A stretch of DNA of 25,369 nucleotides from positions 1 to 25,369 of the forward strand of contig DBRM01000017.1 of assembly GCA_002305965.1 (NCBI GenBank). The letters are read 5' to 3'. The first letter of the stretch is position 1. Every line of letters begins with the position of its first letter. A model generated the notes under the pieces. That model had not been told where the DNA came from. It searched no databases and saw only the letters and a list, made by a program, of their open reading frames with translations. Positions 6,674 through 13,092 of the stretch are shown piece after piece. This DNA comes from Syntrophomonas sp. UBA1368. Lineage in GTDB: Bacteria; Bacillota; Syntrophomonadia; Syntrophomonadales; Syntrophomonadaceae. The position numbers and the translations under genes were made by a program.

Positions 6674-6838
6674 ATGAGAATAAAAATGAAAGTCCCGGCA
6701 AAGGAATTCGGCCGATATGCCCACAGAAATGAACAAAGACCACTTGCCCGGCACAAAAAATTAATTGACGCCAGGCCTAAGGAACATGTGGATCCTGTTA
6801 GCAGGGATAAAAGTGTTATTGGTACCTGTAATCGTTGA
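6674..6838 (+). CDS. Possible small basic protein, 54 aa, unrecognised
   Basis: The 366-bp gap 6589-6954 contains one plausible small gene. ATG at 6674 is preceded by AAGGGTGG (6659-6666) at a 7-nt spacing and reads 54 codons to TGA at 6836. The product is strongly basic (start MRIKMKVPAKEFGRYAHRN) with many His, Arg and Lys, one Cys near the end and no hydrophobic segment. An alternative ATG at 6670, in another frame, gives only 20 codons. No homologue is recognised, and chance cannot be excluded at this length. A short inverted repeat, ACAGCT-GGC-AGCTGT (6851-6865), lies just downstream. No clear promoter is seen. Confidence 0.3.
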   Translation: MRIKMKVPAKEFGRYAHRNEQRPLARHKKLIDARPKEHVDPVSRDKSVIGTCNR

Positions 6839-6954
6839 AACTACAACTCGACAGCTGGCAGCTGTGAAAATTTGTAAACGAGAAATTAAATAATTCATAT
6901 TTTATACGATAAATCAGGTGAAAGCTTATACTCCTGAAGTCGGAGGGATATGGT

Positions 6955-7812
6955 TTGAAGAAACTGGGTCTGGTTTTGGGGGGCGGTGGGTTAAAGGGAT
7001 TAGCCCATATAGGGGTATTACAAGTTCTAGCTGAACACCACATAACGGTGTCCAGCGTCTCCGGAACCAGTTCCGGCAGCATTATTGCCGCTTTTTTGGC
7101 TGCTGGTATTTCGCCATATGAAATGGAAAGAATTGTTTTACAGCTGGAATCGCGTGAATATTTGGATTACAATATCAGCGGCCTGATAAAATATGGCCTT
7201 GGTTTATTGGGGCCTGGAAAAAACCCTGCTTTAAACGGCTTGATCAAAGGGCAAAAGCTGGAGAAATTGATAGCTGATCTTACTGATTATAAGACATTAA
7301 ATCAAGTTAAAATACCATTAGCGATCATTGCCTGTAATATAAATACGGGAGACGAAGTGATTTTCAGCAACTTAAACCCGGTGAGTGAAAGCCAGGCTTT
7401 TTTTATACGGGAGGCTTTATTAAGTGAAGCAGTGAGAGCGAGTATTTCCGTGCCGGGCATTTTTGTACCTTATTGCTTTCGTGGTATGCAACTGGTTGAC
7501 GGTGGTATAAAAGCGGTGGTCCCAGTTGCCATCCAATCAGCTATGGGAGCACAATACGTTATGACGGTTAACCTGGGTAAAGAACGCTATCAGGAACCGG
7601 TTGCCGGCATCCCGCAGATTATCAGCAGGACCATTGAGATCCTGGTCTATGAAACCTCAGATACAGCAGAAACACTATATGCTGATTTAAGGATAAATCC
7701 TTTCATACCGGAAGTTCGTCTTGATGAAATAGAAAAAGCTTCCTCCATTATACGGGCAGGTCGCAGAGCAATGCTGGCTCAACTAGGGAAGCTGCAGAAG
7801 GGACTGCGGTAG
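6955..7812 (+). CDS. Patatin-like phospholipase/acylhydrolase (RssA/YlbK-like)
   Basis: A 285-aa single-domain hydrolase with a Ser-Asp dyad, predicted to cleave acyl esters of (phospho)lipids. The oxyanion loop GGGGLKG (9-15), the nucleophile motif GTSSG (37-41, Ser39) and the DGG motif (Asp182) are all intact, so it should be active. It has no signal peptide, as is usual for the bacterial RssA type. TTG at 6955 is chosen because CGGAGGGA is 6 nt upstream. A nearer ATG at 6950 in another frame runs M-V-stop and overlaps the true start. CATATTTTA (6896-6904) with AACG 15 nt before it is a weak sigma-K-like candidate. The gene follows the spore-surface module and precedes the small regulator at 7903. 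The substrate is unknown. Confidence 0.88.
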   Translation: MKKLGLVLGGGGLKGLAHIGVLQVLAEHHITVSSVSGTSSGSIIAAFLAAGISPYEMERIVLQLESREYLDYNISGLIKYGLGLLGPGKNPALNGLIKGQKLEKLIADLTDYKTLNQVKIPLAIIACNINTGDEVIFSNLNPVSESQAFFIREALLSEAVRASISVPGIFVPYCFRGMQLVDGGIKAVVPVAIQSAMGAQYVMTVNLGKERYQEPVAGIPQIISRTIEILVYETSDTAETLYADLRINPFIPEVRLDEIEKASSIIRAGRRAMLAQLGKLQKGLR

Positions 7813-7819
7813 AAGGTTG

Positions 7820-7848
7820 TAACTTAACCAATAAATTTTGCATATAAT
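7820..7848 (+). promoter_or_regulatory. Possible promoter of the ribbon-helix-helix gene
   Basis: A perfect TATAAT (7843-7848) lies 17 nt after a poor -35 (TAACTT, 7820-7825). The same stretch also reads AACT-N16-CATATAATA, a near match to sigma-K with one mismatch in the -35. The sequence alone does not say which polymerase, if either, uses it. Confidence 0.4.
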
Positions 7849-7902
7849 ATCCACAAAAGACTAATTGGCCAAACGAAGCTATCGTGGCAGGAGGGGGGCA
7901 AT

Positions 7903-8064
7903 ATGGCTACTGATAAATTTGAACATGCAACCTTTTACTTAACTTTGCAGCAGGTCGAAGATATAAAAAAGATGGCCAGAGAGCAACAGATTTCAAGAAG
8001 TGCATTGGTTAGAATGATCATACGTGAATACCTGGCTCGCGAAGATAAAGGACACAGCAGATAG
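7903..8064 (+). CDS. Small ribbon-helix-helix (CopG/Arc-type) DNA-binding protein
   Basis: A 53-aa protein. One beta strand, ATFYLTL (9-15), is followed by two helices around QQVEDIKKMAREQQI and SRSALVRMIIREYLARE, which is the classic ribbon-helix-helix pattern with the S-R-S-x-L-V-R turn. Such proteins act as dimers, inserting the strand into the DNA major groove. The ATG at 7903 follows a GGAGGGGGG ribosome site with 3-8 nt spacing. No toxin gene is adjacent (spoIIR is next, 441 bp away), so an antitoxin role is unsupported. A free-standing regulator is more likely; its target is unknown. The upstream neighbour is the patatin-like gene, 90 bp away. Confidence 0.82.
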   Translation: MATDKFEHATFYLTLQQVEDIKKMAREQQISRSALVRMIIREYLAREDKGHSR

Positions 8065-8160
8065 CGAATGATTCTATGAGTCATCGGCAGGTCTGTAAAA
8101 ATCAATCTCATATCCAAATGAAATTTATATTGTAAGCAAAAACTCTGTCTGACATGTATC

Positions 8161-8189
8161 AAAGGAGGAAGGCGATGCTTCCTCCTTTT
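8161..8189 (+). terminator. Hairpin/terminator after the ribbon-helix-helix gene
   Basis: An 11-bp perfect stem, AAAGGAGGAAG (8161-8171) with CTTCCTCCTTT (8178-8188), loop GCGATG. The U tract is short (TTTTC). The left arm is also a perfect Shine-Dalgarno placed before an ATG at 8175, so the hairpin could instead mask a ribosome site. Confidence 0.6.
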
Positions 8190-8210
8190 CTCATATCATC
8201 CGGGAAAAAG

Positions 8211-8350
8211 AAAATGGGTATGGAACCATTTTAAAAACAGAAAAGTAATAGACATCGCCTCATAGAAGGTGATGTCTATTAATTCCCGGGGGGAGGGAAT
8301 TAGATAATGTAAAAGAATCTGCATGGGGGGAATGAGAGTGCAAACTCTTA
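8211..8350 (+). other. Series of hairpins in a 441-bp non-coding stretch, possible structured RNA
   Basis: Between 8065 and 8505 I see no ordinary gene. After the hairpin at 8161 come AAAATGG/CCATTTT (8211-8232), a 13-bp stem AATAGACATCGCC/GGTGATGTCTATT with one G-U pair (8247-8280), TAATTCCC/GGGAATTA (8280-8302, sharing its first base with the previous stem), and a stem with GCAA tetraloop, TGAGAGT/ACTCTTA (8333-8350). None is followed by a T run on the + strand, so they are not simple terminators. I recognise no known riboswitch or 6S-type consensus. Confidence 0.4.
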
Positions 8351-8452
8351 ACTATTTGATATAGTAATATATTTCACAATCCAAGTCAATTATAAATGAG
8401 AAATTTTTCACAGGCAATTCTCTCAAAAATAATCTGATTAAATGGATTGAAA

Positions 8453-8482
8453 GTTTATAAATTCAGATTCACGGTAATACTT
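8453..8482 (+). promoter_or_regulatory. Sigma-F promoter of spoIIR
   Basis: GTTTA (8453-8457), 15 nt, then GGTAATACTT (8473-8482). This fits the published B. subtilis sigma-F consensus as I recall it (GywTA-N15-GGnrAnAnTw) at every defined position. spoIIR is a known sigma-F gene. A 7-bp inverted repeat, AATCTGA (8431-8437)/TCAGATT (8463-8469), brackets the -35. The predicted transcript starts near 8488. Confidence 0.75.
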
Positions 8483-8505
8483 ATAGCAAAGGGGAGGCGG
8501 GGAAA

Positions 8506-9072
8506 ATGATGAAAAAGATTATTGTTTTAAGCAGTTTATTCTTGTTTTGCCTGGGGGGGATCAATGCACTTGCACAGCAAGAATCCCTCGTTAATCAGGA
8601 TGTCCTGCGTTTGCATGTTATCGCCAATAGTGACAGTATCGAGGATCAGCAGTTAAAACTAATGGTAAAAGACCGCGTAGTCAAATTAATACAGGCTGAA
8701 TTTAAAGAATTAAATAATAGTGAAGAAGCTTTTCTTTTGGCGGAGAAAAAAATTTCTTACATAAAAACAGAAGCGGAGAAAATTGTACATCAACAGGGTT
8801 ATACATATCCGGTGGATGTTTATGTCGGGAATTATGACTTTCCCGTTAAGTCATACGGAAATATTATCTTCCCGGCTGGAAACTATCCGGCTGTAAAAAT
8901 TATAATTGGCGACGGGAAAGGAAAGAACTGGTGGTGTGTGCTATTTCCACCGCTGTGTCTGGTCTCATCATCCGATAAAGGTTTAAGTCTTGATAGTCCG
9001 CAAGAAGCTGAAGTAACCTTTAAATGTCTGGAACTTATTCCTAAAGGAATTAGATTAAAGTCAGCCGACTGA
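8506..9072 (+). CDS. spoIIR: Stage II sporulation protein R
   Basis: SpoIIR is the forespore signal that crosses the intermembrane space and triggers SpoIIGA to process pro-sigma-E in the mother cell. The 188-aa product starts with a basic n-region and a hydrophobic stretch (about 4-22) ending in ALAQQ, a probable secretion signal. It then has the family blocks LRLHVIANSDS (34-44), FPAGNYPAVKIIIGDGKGK (122-140) and NWWCVLFPPLCLV (141-153). Length is typical of the clostridial form, without C-terminal repeats. ATG at 8506 follows GGGGAGGCGGGG; the next codon is also ATG. A sigma-F promoter precedes it and a terminator follows, so it is a single-gene forespore unit. Identification is secure. 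Confidence 0.95.
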   Translation: MMKKIIVLSSLFLFCLGGINALAQQESLVNQDVLRLHVIANSDSIEDQQLKLMVKDRVVKLIQAEFKELNNSEEAFLLAEKKISYIKTEAEKIVHQQGYTYPVDVYVGNYDFPVKSYGNIIFPAGNYPAVKIIIGDGKGKNWWCVLFPPLCLVSSSDKGLSLDSPQEAEVTFKCLELIPKGIRLKSAD

Positions 9073-9106
9073 TTCTTTGTCCAGCTATCCTTCTCCCCCC
9101 TCCTTT

Positions 9107-9136
9107 AGGAACGGTTTTGCCGTTCCTTTTTGTTTT
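9107..9136 (+). terminator. Rho-independent terminator of spoIIR
   Basis: AGGAACGG (9107-9114) pairs with CCGTTCCT (9120-9127), loop TTTTG, followed by TTTTTGTTTT. Confidence 0.9.
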
Positions 9137-9171
9137 CCTGCATTATATAATTATTTCACGGGAGGAGGCTC

Positions 9172-10059
9172 ATGATGCATTCATTAATGCTGGCAGCACC
9201 GGCAAAAATAAATTTAATACTGAAAGTTTTCGGTCTCAGAACCGATGGATATCATGAATTGGAAACCGTAATGCATCCGATAAGTCTGATTGATATAATT
9301 CATGTTGAGTTGATACCGGAAGGAATTACTGTTGAGAGCAATTCCAGCCATATACCTGCAGGAAAAGACAATCTTGCTTATCAGGCGGCAGCTTTATTCA
9401 AGGAAGAAACTGGAATAAAAGCAGGAGTTAAAATATTTATAGAGAAGAATATACCGGTAGGTGCCGGCCTGGCTGGTGGAAGCACAGATGCAGCGGCAGT
9501 ACTTAAGGGATTAAATCACTTATTTCAAACCAAACTCTCATTAACAAGACTGCGGGAAATGGCAGGAGCAATTGGCTCTGACGTTCCCTATTGTTTACTT
9601 AGTGAAACTGCTTTAGCCAGAGGCAGGGGAGAAGTATTAACTACGCTGGACAGAGGGACCAGGCTAAACCTATTATTGGTAGTACCGGATTTCCAAGTTT
9701 CGACCGCAGAAGTTTATCGAGCTTATCAATTTGAGCATAGCTTACTGACTGTTGATATGGAAGCGTTTTTGAATGCTTGGCGGATTGGAGATCTTATAAA
9801 AATTGCTGAAAGTCTTTATAATGATTTGGAAACTGTTAGTATTCGGGAACACCATGAAATTGGAAAAATTAAAACAGAAATTATAAAAGCAGGAGCAGTG
9901 AACGCATTGATGTCAGGCAGCGGACCTGCAGTTTTTGGTATTTTTACCGATCAAAAGACCACCGGTGATGCTTCGAGGATTTTGAAAAAGAGTTACAAGC
10001 AGGTATATCAAGTCACATCATATTATAGGAGTGATGAATTATGGGTGAACAGAGATTAA
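9172..10059 (+). CDS. ispE: 4-diphosphocytidyl-2-C-methyl-D-erythritol kinase
   Basis: A GHMP-family kinase that phosphorylates CDP-methylerythritol with ATP in the non-mevalonate (MEP) isoprenoid pathway. The 295-aa product has the N-terminal APAKINLILKV block (catalytic Lys region), the ATP-binding glycine loop PVGAGLAGGSTDAAA (about 94-108), the IGSDVPYCL block with the catalytic Asp, and the C-terminal MSGSGPAVFG motif. Two adjacent ATGs are possible; GGAGGAGG (9161-9168) sits 3 nt from 9172 and 6 nt from 9175, so 9175 may be the real start. The 3' end overlaps the next gene by 19 bp. In B. subtilis ispE lies in the same place between veg and purR. Confidence 0.96.
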   Translation: MMHSLMLAAPAKINLILKVFGLRTDGYHELETVMHPISLIDIIHVELIPEGITVESNSSHIPAGKDNLAYQAAALFKEETGIKAGVKIFIEKNIPVGAGLAGGSTDAAAVLKGLNHLFQTKLSLTRLREMAGAIGSDVPYCLLSETALARGRGEVLTTLDRGTRLNLLLVVPDFQVSTAEVYRAYQFEHSLLTVDMEAFLNAWRIGDLIKIAESLYNDLETVSIREHHEIGKIKTEIIKAGAVNALMSGSGPAVFGIFTDQKTTGDASRILKKSYKQVYQVTSYYRSDELWVNRD

Positions 10060-10736
10060 TGCCGGTTAATCTTGAATCCTACAAACCATTAAGGGATTTG
10101 GTATTGGAGGCTTTACGGGAAGCCATATTAAATGGTACTTTAAAACCCCGGGAAAGACTTATGGAGATCCAACTGGCAGAAGAATTAGGGGTGTCAAGGA
10201 CCCCGGTACGGGAAGCTTTGCGAAAGCTGGAACTGGAAGGGTTCATCGTTATGGTTCCCCGTAAAGGTGCGTATGTGGCGGATTTATCAATTAAAGACAT
10301 TGCTGATGTATTTGAGATCAGGATAGCACTGGAAGGACTGGCTGCAGCATTGGCTGCAGAGCGCATAACCGATGAAGAACTGGAAGCAATGGAAAGACAT
10401 TTGGTCGAAAAGGCTGAAGCTATCAAAAAAAATGATATGGTCAAACTGGTTGAAGTAGATACCAAATTCCATGAAGCTTTATATGGAGCCAGCCGTAACG
10501 ATCGGCTAATAACCATTATAAATAATCTGAGAGAACAGATTCAAAGATTCAGAACTTCGTCACTGGCTATGCCGGGAAGAATGCAGCAGTCGCTGGAAGA
10601 ACACCGCAGTATAGTTGAGGCAATACAATCCCGCGATATTGCCCTTGCCAGGCAGACAGCCCAGGAACATATTGAGAATGCCGAAAGCTGGATGATAGAA
10701 TCATTAAAAAATGAAGGTTTTGTATTAGCTGATTAA
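10041..10736 (+). CDS. GntR-family transcriptional regulator, FCD (FadR) type
   Basis: A 231-aa regulator. An N-terminal winged helix (about 13-80) carries ILNGTLKPRERLMEIQLAEELGVSRTPVREAL, the GntR helix-turn-helix signature. The C-terminal all-helical FCD domain (about 90-215) keeps putative metal-binding positions: Asp and His in DTKFHEAL, His in EEHRSIVEAI and His in AQEHIENAE. It probably responds to a small carboxylate. The start ATG at 10041 overlaps the end of ispE by 19 bp and has AGGAGTG 7 nt upstream inside ispE, so translation is coupled. It occupies the position purR has in B. subtilis but is unrelated to PurR. The ligand and targets are unknown. Confidence 0.93.
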   Translation: MGEQRLMPVNLESYKPLRDLVLEALREAILNGTLKPRERLMEIQLAEELGVSRTPVREALRKLELEGFIVMVPRKGAYVADLSIKDIADVFEIRIALEGLAAALAAERITDEELEAMERHLVEKAEAIKKNDMVKLVEVDTKFHEALYGASRNDRLITIINNLREQIQRFRTSSLAMPGRMQQSLEEHRSIVEAIQSRDIALARQTAQEHIENAESWMIESLKNEGFVLAD

Positions 10737-10750
10737 CGGAGGAAAATTAC

Positions 10751-11527
10751 ATGCAGTATGATGCTATTATTCTCGCTGGTGGTGAGAGTAGCAGTGACCT
10801 AAAAAAAATTGCCCCTTATGATAATGAAGCGCTGATTATTATTGGCAATTATCCCATGATTTATTTTGTTTACAAAGCAGTCAGGCAATGTCCTATGGTT
10901 AGAAAGATCGTTGTAAGTGGGCCGATTGATGCTTTACGCAATATTCTACCCAGAGAAGAAGAACTGTTTTTTGTTGCCAGCGGAGAAAATGCGGTTGAAA
11001 GTTTTGCCAATGCTGCGGAGTTTTTAAAGAAGGAAGGTACCACGGAAAAACTATTGATCATGCCTACCGATATACCATTTATTACTGCTGAAGCAATTGA
11101 AGATTTTATAAACCGATGCCACCAAAGCGAGCATGATTTTTATTATCCTTTGACCAGTAAGGAGGTAAATGAGCAGGCATTTCCAGGTGTTCGACGCACT
11201 TATGTACGTTTACAGGACGGCATATTTACCGGAGGAAACCTTTTTCTTGTTAAGACCAAGCTTATTGAAGATATCTTGGATTTGCTTATGCAGTTGGTTA
11301 TCAGGCGCAAAAATCCTTTAGCTATGGCAAGGCTTTTCGGTTTGGGATTGGTATGGAAGTATATAACCAGGACGCTGAAAATATCAACAGCGGAAAAAAG
11401 ATTTTATAAAGTAACCGGGATCAGAGGCAAGGCAATTATTTCGCCCTATGCTCAAATCGGGGTAGATGTGGATAAACCAAGTGATCTGGAATTAGCCCAG
11501 CAATATCTGGGGGACAAGAAGTTTTAA
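10751..11527 (+). CDS. MobA/GlmU-like NTP-transferase domain protein
   Basis: A 258-aa single-domain nucleotidyltransferase-like protein. The N-terminal AIILAGGESS (about 5-14) is the nucleotide-binding loop, but it lacks the usual Lys/Arg of the GxGxRM signature. MPTDIPFIT (about 104-112) supplies the metal-binding Asp, and FTGGNLFLVK near 158-167 is typical of the fold. The C-terminus has DKPSDLELAQQYL, seen at the end of MobA/IspD-like folds. It could transfer a nucleotide to a sugar phosphate, polyol phosphate or cofactor; the substrate is not evident. GGAGGA is 7 nt from the ATG, and the gene is 14 bp after the GntR gene, so ispE-gntR-this gene form one operon closed by a terminator. Confidence 0.8.
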   Translation: MQYDAIILAGGESSSDLKKIAPYDNEALIIIGNYPMIYFVYKAVRQCPMVRKIVVSGPIDALRNILPREEELFFVASGENAVESFANAAEFLKKEGTTEKLLIMPTDIPFITAEAIEDFINRCHQSEHDFYYPLTSKEVNEQAFPGVRRTYVRLQDGIFTGGNLFLVKTKLIEDILDLLMQLVIRRKNPLAMARLFGLGLVWKYITRTLKISTAEKRFYKVTGIRGKAIISPYAQIGVDVDKPSDLELAQQYLGDKKF

Positions 11528-11540
11528 TGAATTTATCTTA

Positions 11541-11574
11541 AAAACCTGCTTATTCCAAACAAGCAGGTTTTCTA
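11541..11574 (+). terminator. Terminator of the ispE operon
   Basis: An 11-bp perfect stem, AAAACCTGCTT (11541-11551) with AAGCAGGTTTT (11561-11571), 9-nt loop. The arm's own T run (TTTTCT) serves as the tail. Confidence 0.8.
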
Positions 11575-11583
11575 TTGAGGGAA

Positions 11584-11612
11584 TCGACAGAAAAATGGGT
11601 AAAGGTTATAAT
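11584..11612 (+). promoter_or_regulatory. Sigma-A promoter of glmU-prs
   Basis: TCGACA (11584-11589), a 17-nt spacer, then TATAAT (11607-11612): a perfect -10 and a -35 with one mismatch. It lies directly after the terminator of the ispE operon and leaves a leader of about 90 nt before the GTG of glmU. Confidence 0.78.
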
Positions 11613-11707
11613 ACGGGTGAGAAACCTTTTAATAATAATCTAGCATTAAGCTTATCTATATATTTAAACCATCAAGGTGATACAGAATTATGTGAGGTGG
11701 ATTACAG

Positions 11708-13072
11708 GTGAAAGTTAGTGCAGTAATACTGGCAGCAGGAAAAGGAGTCCGAATGGTATCTGCTCTTCCGAAAATCCTGCACCCAGTAGCAGGAAAACCA
11801 ATGACAGCACATATTATTGATCAGGTAAAAGCAGCAGGTATCAGTGATATCGTATTAGTTATAGGTTTCGGAAGGCAACAGGTAGAAGAAGCCCTGTCCG
11901 AGAGACAAATAAAATTTGTGGTCCAGGAGCAACAATTAGGCACTGGACATGCGCTAATGCAAGCTGCAGAGGCAGTTGATCATGATGGGCAGGTGTTGGT
12001 ACTGGCAGGGGATACCCCGCTATTAACTGCAGCACTTTTGAAAGAACTGATAGATTATCATAAGGAACAAGGGGCCAAAGCTACTGTTTTGTCCTGTATG
12101 ACTGATAATCCTTATGGCTATGGTCGCATAATCCGAGATAATGAGGGATATCTCGAAAGAATTGTGGAAGAGAAAGATGCTGATGCAGATCAAAAAACCA
12201 TCAAAGAAATTAATTCTGGTATTTATTGTTTTGATGCCGGTTTGGTTTTTGATTGCTTATCCCAATTAAAAAATAATAACGCCCAACAAGAGTATTATCT
12301 GACTGAAGTATTTGAAATTATGAAGCGTGAGAATAAGCCGGTGGCTGTATTTATGTCACCTGACAGCGAATCTGTTTACGGCATAAATGATCGCGAACAG
12401 CTTGCTTTTGCTGAATCGGTAATCAGGCGCAGGAAAAATCTCGAATTGATGAAGGGCGGTGTAACGATAAGTGACCCGCTTTCAACATTTATCGACAGTG
12501 AGGTAAAAATTGGTCCTGATACTGTTATTCTTCCTTTCACTTTAATTGAAGGCAGCACTGTTATTGGCCAAAATTGTGTGATAGGACCAGGAACACGCAT
12601 AAGTTCATCCTTGATCGGCAATGGTGTTCATATAGAAAGTTCACGCATTAATGAAGCGGAAATTGCCGATGATTGTAATATCGGACCATTTGCCTATTTA
12701 CGCCCCGGTGTGGTTCTGCATAATGGGGTTAAAGTGGGTGATTTTGTTGAAGTTAAGAAATCGATCATCGGGGAAAACAGTAAAATACCACATTTGAGTT
12801 ATGTAGGTGACGCCCAAGTCGGTAAAGGAGTGAACATAGGTGCAGGAACGATTACTTGTAATTATGACGGGCAGCATAAATATCCTACGGTGTTAGAAGA
12901 TGGTGTTTTTATTGGCAGCAACACAAATCTTGTAGCTCCAGTTAGAATAGGGAAAAATTCTACTACCGGTGCAGGATCGACCATCACCAAAGATGTGGAA
13001 GAGAATTCGCTGGCGATTGAAAGAGCACCACAAAAAAATATAAGCGGCTGGGCCAAGCGCAGCAAGGAATAA
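11708..13072 (+). CDS. glmU: Bifunctional UDP-N-acetylglucosamine pyrophosphorylase / glucosamine-1-phosphate N-acetyltransferase
   Basis: Makes UDP-GlcNAc for peptidoglycan and other glycans: the C-terminal domain acetylates GlcN-1-P and the N-terminal domain adds UMP. The 454-aa product starts with the uridyltransferase loop LAAGKGVRM (8-16; Val replaces the more usual Thr), then KILHPVAGKPM, QLGTGHA and GDTPLL (about 101-106). From about 250 come left-handed beta-helix hexapeptide repeats and the acetyltransferase segment with YVGDAQVGKGVNIGAGTITCNYDG. Full length for the family. The start is GTG at 11708, with GTGAGGTGG 7 nt upstream. prs follows after 20 bp, as in B. subtilis. Confidence 0.97.
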   Translation: MKVSAVILAAGKGVRMVSALPKILHPVAGKPMTAHIIDQVKAAGISDIVLVIGFGRQQVEEALSERQIKFVVQEQQLGTGHALMQAAEAVDHDGQVLVLAGDTPLLTAALLKELIDYHKEQGAKATVLSCMTDNPYGYGRIIRDNEGYLERIVEEKDADADQKTIKEINSGIYCFDAGLVFDCLSQLKNNNAQQEYYLTEVFEIMKRENKPVAVFMSPDSESVYGINDREQLAFAESVIRRRKNLELMKGGVTISDPLSTFIDSEVKIGPDTVILPFTLIEGSTVIGQNCVIGPGTRISSSLIGNGVHIESSRINEAEIADDCNIGPFAYLRPGVVLHNGVKVGDFVEVKKSIIGENSKIPHLSYVGDAQVGKGVNIGAGTITCNYDGQHKYPTVLEDGVFIGSNTNLVAPVRIGKNSTTGAGSTITKDVEENSLAIERAPQKNISGWAKRSKE

Positions 13073-13092
13073 CAGTTGTAGGAGGTAATACC

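Noticed and set aside
7903..8064. Antitoxin of a toxin-antitoxin pair
   Set aside because: The ribbon-helix-helix fold fits, but no toxin-sized partner is adjacent on either strand.
8065..8505. Known riboswitch or 6S RNA
   Set aside because: The hairpins do not show the conserved loops of riboswitch classes I know, nor the long bulged stem of 6S RNA.
10079..10516. 145-codon open frame on the - strand inside the GntR gene
   Set aside because: Its Ser-rich, low-complexity translation is the antisense of a clear GntR/FCD gene and it has no ribosome site.
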